64,000 bases of DNA from Girardinichthys multiradiatus. Taxonomy: Eukaryota; Chordata; Actinopteri; Cyprinodontiformes; Goodeidae. The notes below the pieces were generated by a model. That model was given only the letters and a program-made list of their open reading frames with translations. It had not been told where the DNA came from and did not search any database. Location of the stretch: assembly GCF_021462225.1 (NCBI RefSeq), contig NC_061805.1, positions 53,524,806 to 53,588,805 on the forward strand, given 5' to 3'. The position numbers and the translations under genes were made by a program. Shown here one piece after another: positions 22,671 through 46,450 of this stretch. Every line of letters starts with the position of its first letter. The first letter of the stretch is position 1.

Positions 22671-24278
22671 CAGGTCCTTCTCAAAATATTAGCATATTGT
22701 GATAAAGTTCATTATTTTCCATAATATCATGATGAAAATTTAACATTCATATATTTTAGATTCATTGCACACTAACTGAAATATTTCAGGTCTTTTATTG
22801 TCTTAATATGGATGATTTTGGCATACAGCTCATGAAAACCCAAAATTCCTATCTCACAAAATTAGCATATCATTAAAAGGGTCTCTAAACGAGCTATGAA
22901 CCTAATCATCTGAATTAACGAGTTAACTCTAAACACCTGCAAAAGATTCCTGAGGCCTTTAAAACTCCCAGCCTGGTTCATCACTCAAAACCCCAATCAT
23001 GGGTAAGACTGCCGACCTGACTGCTGTCCAGAAGGCCACTATTGACACCCTCAAGCAAGAGGGTAAGAAACAAAGAAATTTCTGAACGAATAGGCTGTTC
23101 CCAGAGTGCTGTATCAAGGCACCTCAGTGGGAAGTCTGTGGGAAGGAAAAAGTGTGGCAGAAAACGCTGCACAACGAGAAGAGGTGACCGGACCCTGAGG
23201 AAGATTGTGGAGAAGGGCCGATTAGAGACCTTGGGGGACCTGCGGAAGCAGTGGACTGAGTCTGGAGTAGAAACATCCAGAGCCACCGTGCACAGGCGTG
23301 TGCAGGAAATGGGCTACAGGTGCCGCATTCCCCAGGTCAAGCCACTTTTGAACCAGAAACAGCGGCAGAAGCGCCTGACCTGGGCTACAGAGAAGCAGCA
23401 ATGGACTGTTGCTCAGTGGTCCAAAGTACTTTTTTCAGATGAAAGCAAATTCTGCATGTCATTCGGAAATCAAGGTGCCAGAGTCTGGAGGAAGACTGGG
23501 GAGAAGGAAATGCCAAAATGCCAGAAGTCCAGTGTCAAGTACCCACAGTCAGTGATGGTCTGGGGTGCCGTGTCAGCTGCTGGTGTTGGTCCACTGTGTT
23601 TTATCAAGGGCAGGGTCAATGCAGCTAGCTATCAGGAGATTTTGGAGCACTTCATGCTTCCATCTGCTGAAAAGCTTTATGGAGATGAAGATTTCATTTT
23701 TCAGCACGACCTGGCACCTGCTCACAGTGCCAAAACCACTGGTAAATGGTTTACTGACCATGGTATCACTGTGCTCAATTGGCCTGCCAACTCTCCTGAC
23801 CTGAACCCCATAGAGAATCTGTGGGATATTGTGAAGAGAACGTTGAGAGACTCAAGACCCAACACTCTGGATGAGCTAAAGGCCGCTATCGAAGCATCCT
23901 GGGCCTCCATAAGACCTCAGCAGTGCCACAGGCTGATTGCCTCCATGCCACGCCGCATTGAAGCAGTCATTTCTGCAAAAGGATTCCCGACCAAGTATTG
24001 AGTGCATAACTGTACATGATTATTTGAAGGTTGATGTTTTTTGTATTAAAAACACTTTTCTTTTATTGGTCGGATGAAATATGCTAATTTTGTGAGATAG
24101 GAATTTTGGGTTTTCATGAGCTGTATGCCAAAATCATCCGTATTAAGACAATAAAAGACCTGAAATATTTCAGTTAGTGTGCAATGAATCTAAAATATAT
24201 GAATGTTAAATTTTCATCATGACATTATGGAAAATAATGAACTTTATCACAATATGCTAATATTTTGAGAAGGACCTG
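22671..24278 (+). mobile_element. Tc1-like transposon, copy 1 (1608 bp)
   Basis: It starts CAGGTCCTTCTCAAAATATT and ends in the inverted form at 24278, with TA on both sides (22669-22670 and 24279-24280). The inverted ends are about 200 bp long (22671-22872 and 24079-24278). A second copy of the same family lies at 39141-40708. Confidence 0.95.
22999..24001 (+). pseudogene. Tc1-like DDE transposase with N-terminal frameshift
   Basis: ATG at 22999 opens GKTADLTAVQKATIDTLKQ, then a 2-bp loss near 23064 (compared with the 39141 copy) breaks the frame. From 23078 the frame is open to TGA at 23999-24001. Visible parts: a paired-like helix-turn-helix (GCSQSAVSRHLSG), the catalytic aspartates in LFSDESKFC and FQHDLAPAHS, and the glutamate region SPDLNPIENLW. 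Tc1 enzymes cut and paste the element between TA sites. This copy could not make a normal N-terminus unless an internal start is used. Confidence 0.9.
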
Positions 24279-24289
24279 TAACAGCTCGT

Positions 24290-24700
24290 TGAGCTAGAAA
24301 TCAGGTCAGTTGCAGGTGGGGAGTGTTTGTACATATTTACCATTATTTTATTGTATGACATCAGAACTCAGGTTACAGCTAAACAGTGAAACTGGGAGCA
24401 CCGTGATGCGTCATTTATCCATTTTTATCTAGGTATATTTATATATATATATATATTCATGTTTAAATGTTCAATAATTCAGAGGATTTTAAACCCTGAA
24501 ATTGATGATGATGCATGATGACACATTAGCTTTCAATTTCAAGAAATAAATAATTGAATTTGTCATTTTTTCTATGTAATAACAAAAATCCCTAAAATAG
24601 ATCTATGTATTTATTGTTCATTTTATTAGTTTTTTTTTGCTTATGTTATTAAGCCTAATACACTGTCATACAGGGCAACAGAGTGGCACAATATATAGCA
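24290..24700. other. AT-rich spacer with (AT)n run, no gene seen
   Basis: A TATATATATAT run lies at about 24437-24456. Nothing else is supported. Confidence 0.4.
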
Positions 24701-24714
24701 CATTTGTCCCCATT

Positions 24715-24825
24715 GAATTCAATTCAGTTTATTTATATAGCGCCAATTCACAACACATGTTGTCTCAAGGCTCTTCACAAAGGTCAGGTTCATACATTCC
24801 AATTAATCCTAACCATTGAACAGTG
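24715..24825 (+). repeat. Dispersed repeat family A, copy 3 (short)
   Basis: Only the first 110 bp of the family (ATTCAATTCAGTTTATTTAT onward) is present. Confidence 0.8.
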
Positions 24826-24829
24826 CAGC

Positions 24830-25660
24830 AATTGCAATATCAATGTGCACATACTGCAAAGGACTCTTTGGAATAAAACAATTCTTAATATTTTCCAAGT
24901 ATCATTAATTTGTACTTTCCATGTCAATATTTTCAGCAATTTAGATGGAGTCTCAAAGCTTTAATGCCCAGAGCTGACACAGATGCTACAGGTTACCAAG
25001 TATTGGAAGCCTCTTAATGACAGGCGATGTAAATTTATCACAGCTGTTATTTCACATAACCATTTAACAACTATATTGCATCTAATATTGTGGACCATTA
25101 CAATGCAATCCTCTCTTACAAGTGTAAAAAGTCCATCCTTCCCTTACCACTTTTCAAGCAGAGAAAAGAAAAGCCACCTGCTGCACTGGATGGTGAAGTC
25201 ACAACCCAACTGGCTGTAGCTCCCCTGTCTGATCATTTCATTACTATAAAATCCAAGGAGTACAAGAGGCAGTATCTCCATGAAACAAATCCTGCAGGAA
25301 ATAATGTGGCAAAAGCCCAGGAGATTCAGAGAGAGTCAGTTGAATGAATGAATTATATAATTAATTAATTCTTTATTTCTACATGTAAACAGTAAATGTC
25401 AGCAAAAAAATTGTTTACCCCCATTTGACTCATCCAGTATATATATATATATTATGCATTTCAGTCTAGAATAGCTAAATACGTTTCACATTATAAATGT
25501 TTCTGCCCATAATTTGTGCTCAATGTCACAATTATCCAGTCTACGATGTCCACAAATGCATCTGTACAATTAATTTGTTGGTATACAGTCTACAGCACAT
25601 ACACCTATAACACTGACCATCAACCAAACACTATCCAGACACATCACCTAACATATTGCA
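24830..25660. other. Spacer, no gene recognised
   Basis: Overlapping open frames at 24983-25347 show no recognisable domain. Another (AT)n run lies at about 25438-25452. Confidence 0.35.
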
Positions 25661-25664
25661 TCAC

Positions 25665-25775
25665 GGTAGAGCGTGTGGCCCATGTATTGAGGCCTCCGTT
25701 TTTGACACGAATGTCCAGGGCTCGAGTCTCAACCCTGCTAGAACTTTCCTGCATGTCTTCCCCCTGTCTCCAACC
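25665..25775 (+). mobile_element. tRNA-derived SINE, degenerate
   Basis: A GGTAGAGCGTGTGGCCC box-A-like stretch is followed about 40 bp later by GGCTCGAGTCTC, box-B-like. The tail contains TTTCCTGCATGTCTTCCCCC, common to fish SINEs. It is too diverged to be a tRNA gene. Confidence 0.55.
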
Positions 25776-26095
25776 CATGTCAAGACTGGGTAGGGTTAGT
25801 AGGCATAAAAGGCCACTACTGCTGCAAACTGTTACACTACACTGCACTGCAGCCACAACCATGCCCCGAACCAACATCGAGGCAGCAAATGAGCCACACC
25901 CAACCCAAAACGGCAGGCCAACCTAAATGCAAACCAGCCAGCGTAACGTAGGCACATTCACCCTTCCATACATAAATGAACCAAATCTGCCAGCACCAGC
26001 CAAGCAGACCCCTGTCTCTCCTATACATAGCCACTGACTGAGCTTTTACTGTGACTAACTCTATGTGCTCCCTTTTATCCTCTAGACTTGAAAAC

Positions 26096-26740
26096 ATTCA
26101 ATTCAGTTTATTTATATAGCACCAATTCACAATTCACTGGCGTTGACTTTGCAACAATCCCTCATACTGAGCATGCATGTAGCGACAGTGGAGAGAAAAA
26201 ACTCCCTTTTAACAGGAAGAAACCTCCAGCAGAACCAGAACCTGGCTCAGTGTGAGCGGCCATCTGCCACGACCCACTGGAGGTTAGAGACAACAGAGCA
26301 GAGACATAAAGAGAACAAAGAAGCACTGATCCAGGAGTACCAACGAACCATCAAGGACAATGGCCTCTGGGACAGTGCTTCATGGACTTACTTGCACACA
26401 CTCACATGCTTAAGATAAACATATGCACCCCTCACACCACCTTCACCGTTCCCGGCATGATGTTGTTTTGTAAACTTGTTGCTTCTTTGTTCTGAGGTTT
26501 TTTACAATCTCAAACTGTATCCTGCTGAGGATAAAGTGTGAAATATGATTTATTTCCTCTACTTACCTAATGTGGCCTCTTTTCTCATCTAACAAGGGCA
26601 GCGCCTGTGAGTGGGCAGCAAAGCCTCGGTGACCCGTTCCCCCTTTGTCTTGTGTCATGATGTATGTTTGGATGGGTTGTACTGGACTTCTAATTTCCCC
26701 TCGGGGATCAATAAAGTATCTTTGAACTGAATTGAATTGA
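26096..26740 (+). repeat. Dispersed repeat family A, copy 4, with both ends
   Basis: The left end ATTCAATTCAGTTTATTTAT is matched at the right by GAACTGAATTGAATTGAAT, its inverted form. The family therefore seems to be a non-autonomous element with short inverted ends. The middle is deleted relative to copy 2: 26128-26136 jumps straight to CACTGGCGTTGACTTTGC. Confidence 0.7.
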
Positions 26741-26931
26741 ATGAAATTGTTATGGTACAAATGTCACATAGACCGGTCTTGATATCTTCCAGATGTAAGT
26801 CTATTCTCGATTATTCCTGTAAGCAATGCTAAGAATCTAGTGTCCATGCTGCCAGAAACGTGCTTAAGTGAAAGGATACATATGATTGTTCAAAAAATGT
26901 CACTTACACAAATATGTGACTTTTGTTTATA

Positions 26932-28106
26932 CAGGGGTTGGACAATAAAACTGTAACACCTGGTTTTAGACCACAATAATTTATTAGTATGGTGTAGGGC
27001 CTCCTTTTGCGGCCAATACAGCGTCAATTCATCTTGGGAATGACATATACAAGTCCTGCACAGTGGTCAGAGGGATTTTAAGCCATTCTTCTTGCAGGAT
27101 AGTGGCCAGGTCACTACGTGATACTGGTGGAGGAAAACGTTTCCTGACCCGCTCCTCCAAAACACCCCAAAGTGGCTCAATAATATTTAGATCTGGTGAC
27201 TGTGTAGGCACCGCCTTCAGGATACAATGTTTGAACCATTGGATGCACATGGTCCTCAAGAATGGTTCGGTAGTCCTTGGCAGTGACGTGCCCATCTAGC
27301 ACAAGTATTGGGCCAAGGGAATGCCATGATATGGCAGCCCAAACCATCACTGATCCACCCCCATGCTTCACTTTGGGCATGCAACAGTCTGGGTGGTACG
27401 CTTCTTTGTGGCTTCTCCACACCGTAACTCTCCCGGATGTGGGGAAAACAGTAAAGGTGGACTCATCAGAGAACAATACATGTTTCACATTGTCCACAGC
27501 CCAAGATTTGCGCTCCTTGCACCATTGAAACCGACGTTTGGCATTGGCATGAGTGACCAAAGGTTTAGCTATAGCAGCCCGGCCGTGTATATTGACCCTG
27601 TGGAGCTCCTGATGGACAGTTCTGGTGGAAACAGGAGAGTTGAGGTGCACATTTAATTCTGCCGTGATTTGGGCAGCCGTGGTTTTATGTTTTTTGGATA
27701 CAATCCGGGTTAGCACCCGAACATCCCTTTCAGACAGCTTCCTCTTGCGTCCACAGTTAATCCTGTTGGATGTGGTTCGTCCTTCTTGGTGGTATGCTGA
27801 CATGACCCTGGATACCGTGGCTCTTGATACATAACAAAGACTTGCTGTCTTGGTAACAGATGCGCCAGCAAGACGTGCACCAACAATTTATCCTCTTTTG
27901 AACTCTGGTATGTCACCCATAATGTTGTGTGCATTTCAATATTTTGAGTAAAACTGTGCTCTTACCCTGCTAATTGAACCTTCACACTCTGCTCTTACTG
28001 GTGCAATGTGCAATCAATGAAGACTGGCTACCAGGCTGGTCCAATTTAGCCATGAAACCTCCCACACTAAAATGAAAGGTGTTTCACTTTTATTGTCCAA
28101 CCTCTG
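26932..28106 (-). mobile_element. Tc1-like transposon of a second family (1175 bp)
   Basis: Ends CAGGGGTTGGACAATAAAA at the left and its near-inverse TTTTATTGTCCAACCTCTG at the right, flanked by TA at 26930-26931 and 28107-28108. The inverted ends are much shorter than in the 22671 family. Confidence 0.9.
27029..27920 (-). pseudogene. Tc1-like transposase, second family, broken
   Basis: Reverse-strand ATG at 27918-27920 opens GDIPEFKRG, then an in-frame stop follows at once. The main frame (27803-27177) carries INCGRKRKLSERDVRVLTRI, the first aspartate in LFSDESTF, and GGSVMVWAAISWHSLGP. A frameshift near 27200 then leads to TQSPDLNIIEPLWGVLEERV with the catalytic glutamate region. The second-aspartate segment (normally near HDNDPKH in related enzymes) is disrupted. 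Not functional. Confidence 0.85.
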
Positions 28107-28109
28107 TAT

Positions 28110-29080
28110 ATCTTGACTCATGTCAGGGATTTGGGGATTCTTTGGGATTTTTTATGACGATGTATTCAGAAATGTGTTCTGAATAAAAGGTCCCCCATGT
28201 CGACTTTGAGAGGAAACCAGTTGTCTCTTCATAATTCTTAAACTTTCTTCTCCTACAAGATCTGATGTAATTCTTTTGAAAACAGAACTGATAAAAATAT
28301 TATAACAAAATCTTTAATTTCACATAAACTCAGGTTTTTTTTAATATACTTTCAAATTTACAGAATAAAATGTTCTTGCTATGGAAACTTTAGATAGTTT
28401 TACCATTTGGTCATATAAAATCTGAATGTCTGCTAAGGTTTCATTTTTTTCATTTTATGAAGCATAGCTCATTTCTTCTTCTTTCGTTCAAGTGTTGGTT
28501 TTTGTCCAACGCACTCTGTATGAATCTTGCTGACAACCATCTGACGCACACACACACATGCTGCGCCTGCTGCAGATGGAGATGTTGTTTCCATGACAAC
28601 CCGTACAGGAACATGATTTATTTAAAGGCGATCTCTGCTCCTCTTCTTCTGCTGCCTGATTTTTTGCTCAGTTTGTTATGAAGTCAGCAGACAGAAGCTG
28701 CAGTGAAAAGCCCGGAAACATGCACAACATAGTAATTATACTGTCCAGGTTCAAACAAACATTAATGTCTTCAAGTGTGAAACTTTAGGTAAATTTCTCA
28801 TTATTTTAAATATTGTTATTTTTCTTAACCAGACATCAGCACGCTTTCATGAAGTGACATCATGTTTACATACACCCTGCTGTGAACTAGTTATAGTCCT
28901 GCCTGGTGTATTTATAAATGTCTTTGTTCTGATGTTAAGCATGTTTAAAGATAAAATCCTGAAACAGACTCTTACTTAATCATCTCATTCAGCAGCAACA
29001 ACTAACAACTGTTTCTTTTAAACAGATCAAGTTTAAATCGAGTGTGGAAACGACATAACTTTAATGCAGATGTCGGCCAT
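28110..29080. other. Spacer between pierce1 and olfm1, one X-box, no gene seen
   Basis: AT-rich sequence. Apart from the X-box at 28587-28600 nothing is recognised; the small frame at 28457-28681 lacks any family feature. Confidence 0.4.
28587..28600. promoter_or_regulatory. Isolated RFX X-box-like motif
   Basis: GTTTCCATGACAAC fits the X-box consensus with a 2-bp spacer. No gene start is visible next to it. Confidence 0.45.
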
Positions 29081-29082
29081 CA

Positions 29083-30920
29083 AGATGGCGCTGCGGATGG
29101 CCGCCTTGGTTCTTTTCCCTCTTTTACTTTACTTGTTTAACTAGAGAGGAACTCCTAAACATCATACAGTCCTCTCTACGTATTTTCTCTATATTTTTCA
29201 TCGACCCCAACTTCAGTGATATCTTGGTTGGAGGTGCAGTGGCTCTCCTTGGGATTTACTGGAGACGCAAACAAGGTAAACAGGCAGCTGTGCTCATTAA
29301 GTTTCAGCAACAGGGATTTCGCACACCCTTGCCCTCAATTCACCTGTCCAATGTCAGCTCCCTGGTGAACAAAATGGCCGAAATGCTGCTTCTCAACTCA
29401 AAAACTGAATTCCACAGATCTGCCACCCTCTGTTTTACCTAAAACTGGCTTAATGAACACTCTTTGGACTGCTCACTACAGATGCCAGACTACCAGTTTC
29501 TGAGTGTGACCTGCAGTGAGAAAAACCTCCAGAGACCTGTTCATTGTTCTTAGGGAGTTTAACAGCTCAAACTTCTCCAAAAAACTTCCAGAAATGCAGG
29601 TAGCATGTAAAGTGTCCTACCAGGGACCAACCCCCTCTGGACAACCGCTACACAGCTTTAAAAGATGCATATCAGGCTGTCACCAGGGCCATTTTTGGAC
29701 TTTCTGACCAGAATTTGTTTACTTGATGAAGGAGATGAATCATCCTTCAAGTAAAAAAATTCTAAGCCTGTGGCTTGGACGGTTAGGCAGTGGACTGATG
29801 AGTCAAAGCAGATCTCATGGGCCTGCTTTGACTGCACAGATTGGAATGGTTTGAAAAACCTCACTGCAGGCAGGAGCACCTGAAGGACCTTCTGCAGTTT
29901 GCCAAGCAAACAGGTCGGCAGATGATACAGTCAACTTGGGACTACACTTCACCCTGCACCACCTGGACCACCTGGGGATGTATGCCAGGATCCAGTTTGT
30001 GGACTTCAGCTTAGTGTTCAACAGCATCAACCCAGACATCCTCCATCAAAAGCTCAGAACCTGTCAATGGATCACCAGCTTCCTGTAAGACCGGCAGCAG
30101 CAGGTGAGACTGGGGAGCATCTTCTCCTGCACAAGAACCATCAGCACCCCCAAGGGGTGTGTTCTCTCCCCACTCCTCTTCTCTCTCTACACAAATGACT
30201 GGACCTCAGCAGACTCATCTGTGAAACTCCTGAAGTTTGAAGATGACACCACTGTTATTGGACTGATTCAGGACAGTGATGAGTCTGCATACCAGTGGAC
30301 TGCTGGTCCGCTGGTGTGCTCAGAACCATCTGGAGCTTAACCCGCTCAAGACTGTGGAGATGATGGTGCACTTCCGGAGATCTCCTCTTACACTGCCTCC
30401 CCTCACCATCCTTAACAGTTCTGTGTCTGCTGTGGACCACTTCCGATTCCAAGGAACCACCATTTCTCAAAACCTGAGATGGTCCTCACACATAGACAAT
30501 GTTCACAAGAAGGTCTAGCAGAGACTGTCCTTCCTGAGGCAACTCAAAAAGTCCAACCTTCCCCAGGAGCTGCTGGTCATCTTCTCCACTGCCATCATTC
30601 AATCTGTCCTGTCCTTCATCCATCACAGTGTGGTTTGGCTCATCCACCAAACAGGACAGGTCCAGACTGCAACCATCAATCAGGTCTCCAGAGAGAATCA
30701 TCAGGACTGACCTTCCCTCCATCCAGGACTTATACAGGTCCAGGGTCAGGAAAATGGCAGCTAACATCTCTGCAGACCCCACACATGCAGGACACAATCT
30801 ATTTTGATTTTTACCTTCAGGTGGTGCTACAAAGTACTAATGACAGAAAACAGCCATCACAGAGACAGTTTCTCCACCCAGGCTGTCTCTGTGATGGACA
30901 CAATGAACATCTCACAGTGA
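29083..30920 (+). pseudogene. Degraded LINE related to the 11.6-14.9 kb element
   Basis: It begins CAAGATGGCGCTGCGGATGG, matching the intact LINE start. Fragments follow in several frames: FRTPLPSIHLSNVSSLVNKM (29224-29442), [22 protein letters not shown] with KFEDDTTVIGL (30104-30340) and HFRFQGTTISQNLRWSSH (30276-30518). The catalytic FADD reads FEDD here. Large parts of the endonuclease are deleted. The 3' end near 30860-30920 has a DSF-like tail reading. Confidence 0.8.
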
Positions 30921-30969
30921 GTAGTCAGCTACTCTGTTGGATAGAAATAAACACATTGCACAGCCACAG

Positions 30970-31960
30970 CCTGAACTGTTAGGGTTTGGACATTTTGGAC
31001 TTTGTTTGTGTTTTGTATTCATGTTGTTTGTGGTTTTCTGTTTTCTGACACTTCTGGTTTTCCTCTGCCCCCATTGTGTTCTCCTCTTGCCCCTAGTTCC
31101 CTTGGTGTTGCTTTCCTATTTATTTTCTTAGAATGGTTTCCCTATTATTATTATTATTATTATTATAGTTCTCTAGTTCCCTTGCACTCTCTTATTTATT
31201 GGTTCCTTCCTGTTATTCCTCTTGCCATTAGTTTTTCCTCTTTAGTTATTAATTACTCTGTTGTAGTTCCCCTTACACTCAGTGTCCCTCTTAGCTTTGT
31301 TGCTCTAGTTTATTTTTATTCTCCAGTTCTTCCTTTATAGGTTAGCTTTATTTATTGTTTACTTTCATTCTAGTCCTCATTTCCTCCGCTTCATTCTCAG
31401 TTTGTTCTATCAGTGTTGGTTTAGGGTTGTTTACTTTTGTAGTCAGGGTTTCTTTATGGTTTCTATTTTGCTAAGTTCTTTGATCTTAGGTTGTTGTGTT
31501 CCCTCCAGTTTCTCAGTTTCCTTTAGTTCATGTTTATTCTTGATTCTTATGCCTTATTTTTATCTTGGTATATAGTTTCGTTCAGGTCTGCTCACTGTCT
31601 TGTTACTTAGTCCCTTTCCTCATGTTTTAGTCTTCGTATTTGGTTCACCTGCCTCTCAGTCTCCCGGTCTGTCCACACCTGTGTCCTGTTTCCTCTTGAT
31701 TACCTGCCCTATTGTTTCTTGTCCACCTTGGTTTGTATTTAAGTTCATCTTTGTCCTTTGTTCGGCGTGGTGTCATCAAGTCTTTTTGATGTCTCTCGTG
31801 ATGTCTCCTTTGATCTCTCTTTTTGGAGTCTTGCCCTGCTTCGGATCCAGTTAGGTTCTGTTTTTGAAGATTGCCTTGTTACCAGGATTACCTTGTACCC
31901 CTGCACCTCCCTGCATGTTAGTGAACTCTGACAATTAAAAGAAGGAGTTTCGATCCCATT
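30970..31960. repeat. T-rich repeat-like spacer
   Basis: One strand is strongly biased to T and C, with a (ATT)n run at 31143-31166. The 31590-31950 part resembles 42480-42700 in style (TGTGTCCTG, CCTGATTGTC-like phrases), suggesting a shared dispersed repeat. Open frames here are hydrophobic only because of T-richness. Confidence 0.45.
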
Positions 31961-32285
31961 CTGCTTTCTCCGTGCTTGTCTGCCTTTTGGTCCACCACAC
32001 AAACCCCAATTATGACTTGTACTTATTTTTACATTTAGATAGAAAATGGCTGTACACACACATGCTGACATCATTGAAGCCCCGCCCCCTGAGAACAGAA
32101 AGTGTCACGTTTTCCTTTAGAGAATCAATGTTTGATGTTCTTCACCTAATCAATGTGAAACTGTCTCAAGTAACAGATAACATGATGGTCTAAGACAGTC
32201 TCCAGTACTGACTGGTTTGGCTGGAGGGTGTGGCTATGATGGCGTGGCAAATTCTGATGTCACGCCACGGCCATATGTTTGGCTC

Positions 32286-32890
32286 TAAATTACACATGCA
32301 CGGTCCGATTTATTCCAAACTCAATATGGTTGATCTTTGACAACCCCCAAACAGCTCTATTGGATTACATTGAAATTTGGATCAACAGCGCCCCCTAGGA
32401 CACTTCAAGTGCTATATCTCCCTCATACGTCATCGGATCCACTTGAAATGTAGTATAGATGATCATGAGTTAATGATGGACATGTTGACACAGTCAATAG
32501 ATGACATCACTTTAGCCCCACCAACTAATAAACAAATGAGTGCAGCTTCCATATGGAATGTCCAATTTACTCCAAACTGAATATGGTTGATCTTCGACAA
32601 CCCCCAAACAGCTCTATTGGATTACATTGAAATTTGGATCAACAGCGCCACCTAGGACATTTCAACTGTTCTATCTCCCTCATACATCATCGGACCCACT
32701 TGAAATGTTATATACATCATCAGGGATCAATGCTGAACATGCTGGCACCGTCAATTCATGATGTTGTTTTAGCCCCGCCCACTAACAAACATCTGGAATG
32801 TCCGCTTTACTCCAGATTTTGAATGCTTCTTGCCAAACCAAAACTCTGCATGACCAAAGATCATGTGACATGTTGCTCACAGTGCCACCT
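32286..32890. repeat. 257-bp tandem repeat, about 2.3 copies
   Basis: GATCTTTGACAACCCCCAAA at 32332 returns as GATCTTCGACAACCCCCAAA at 32589, 257 bp later, with long near-identical stretches. Each unit holds an AACAGCGCCMCCTAGGACA core; a third, weaker core (AGTGCCACCTAGTTGCGAC) is at 32881. Confidence 0.9.
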
Positions 32891-33629
32891 AGTTGCGACG
32901 TGTTGAAGTCAAGCAGTGTCATCGTCGGTGACGTGTAGGAGGCGATGCCAGGTTCCAGCAGTGGGTCCACAGGCCGAGTTGCGCTGAGGTGCAAGGGCCT
33001 TCAAGGCTGCTTGCAGCTTTAATTCTGATTGTAATCAGAACATGTCCTCTTTGCAGGTCCACTTAACTGTGTGTGGACAAAACCTCCCATCAGAGCTGTT
33101 TTTCTGCTTCATAAAAGAATCCCTTTGGTTTGCAGGTCCTAGTTATGTGTTCTGCTGCGGTCGGGTCTCTATCAGATGGCTGTGGGCTTGAGGGAGAACT
33201 GAGCTAGGGCTGACTCCATTCAGGCCAGATCGTTATTGTACATAGGAAATTTGTTCTAAATAATTTACCAGGTTAAATAAAGGTTTTCTGCAAATGTTCT
33301 TAAACCTACAGATTTAAGAACAGCCAGCACAACGGACAGCTCCTCCTTCTCCTGCTGCTTCTCCTCATCCCCTCCTCTTCTACAGATATGTTCTGTAGCC
33401 ACTCTGTGACATCACCCCACCCCCTCTCTGAGCAGGAGGATCTGGTTTCCACTCGACTGGTTTTTGGCGTTGCATCAGAGAACAAGGAGGAGAGGGAAGG
33501 AAGAAGAAGAGGGGAGCAGAAGGATAGGCAGAAAGCAGGTGAACCTGTAACCATATAACTTGATAACTGATCAGCTTTAGAAAGAGGTGTATTGTGCTGG
33601 ATGCGAGTTTATATTTTTAGGAGAAACAG

Positions 33630-44889
<11,260 letters not shown>

Positions 44890-46450
44890 CAAAGACATCA
44901 CTCTCACTATCCCCTTAGTGTCAAAGTTTAATTATATGATTCTCACATGAAATTACACATTTCCTAACAAGGAAAAAATAAAATTTTCAACTAGCCATCA
45001 CATACCTTGACGTGTAGACAGCTGAAAGTGAAAAGTAATTAATAGGATAATTTATGCGCTTCCAGGGTGGACAGAGGTGTTTCGATCACTGACTCAAACG
45101 GATAAAAACAGCTGAAGAGGATCAACCTAACAGAAAAAAGACTGTTCCTGTCCCCAATAACCAGTGTTATTACATCTCTTTATTACACAAAAGTTCAAAG
45201 CTGTTTGTCATCATGGGGCATTAGAGTAAGATGTCAAGCAGTATCAATCATAAACACAAAATTAAAAAAACACACTCAGCTATGAGAAAATTCTGATTTT
45301 ATTAGTATTAGAAATCATCACCACTCCAGATAATTAATTAGGATGTATGAAGTGAATGTTACCCAGAGCTTTTGGCTTTGTATTTCTAAAAATCATACCA
45401 ACTTTAAAGCTGGCCTGTTAAAAATATTTCTGTTCTCAGTCATAAAATAAATAAATAATAAATGGTTATTGACATTGTGACATCTAATTCTTTAAAAACT
45501 AATCTGTTACTTTAAAGGAGTCAAAAAAGTACAAGTGTTTCAAATTTAAGAAATCTTACATGAACCCAATACAGCTGCTTTTTCTATTATGCCAAATCAA
45601 AGACTCATCAGGCCTTTCTCGGTGCTGGAAACACCAAACAAAGCGCTGGACTGTTAACTTTTAAATGTTGAAATTTTAGTTTATTGTTAAATCATCATTT
45701 TTAGGTAATTGACTCTAATCTTTTCACACAGTTCCTTTTAGGACATTAAGAACATGGTTAATTGGCTTTCTAACTGACAACAAAATGAACAGAGGATAAT
45801 GAGTTTTCCGGGACTATTTTCTTTTGAATGTAAAACTCACAGTTGAATTTAATGATTTTTTTCTGAATGTGACTTATAAAACTGCAATAGTTTTACTGTG
45901 CTCTTTTCCAAAAATATTATTGTTAGAACTTTTTGTAGAACAAACAGAACTTTAAAATCTGTAAACTTTTCTGTAACATCAGTTTTTAGTTTGTGAAAGA
46001 CTGTAATAGCACTTTGTACTAAAATCTTAACCCTTGCAGCTGAGTCACTAAAAAGCACCATAAAACATTTGAATGATGGTTGCTGTATTGTTTGCTACTT
46101 TACTGAGATTTTAGACATGCAAGCAACATATAAAAAACATTGTTAGAGATTCAGCAAACTTACTTTATTTACTGGCTTCTGAAATAACATTGTTCTTGTT
46201 GGTGTTTGGTGCCATGTAAAGTATTCAAAATTAAACTATTAAATATTCATTTGAAAAACACAATTAGAGCATTCTTTAACAGTAGTCTTTGCTGGTCTGT
46301 TCTTAAGAGTTATTATTTTTTGCAAGGGGTTTGTGTGGATTCTGTGTAACCATTAACGGAAGTACAAGTCATCGTAAATGACTATAGTATTGTGTTGATT
46401 TAGTAAATAAAATTGACAACACTGCACATGTGTGGAGTGACAATTTTTAA
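44890..46450 (+). other. Likely olfm1 3' untranslated region and flank
   Basis: AT-rich sequence without repeats, as expected of a long vertebrate 3' untranslated region. AATAAA sites lie at 44977-44982 and about 46406-46411; either could end the transcript. Confidence 0.5.
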
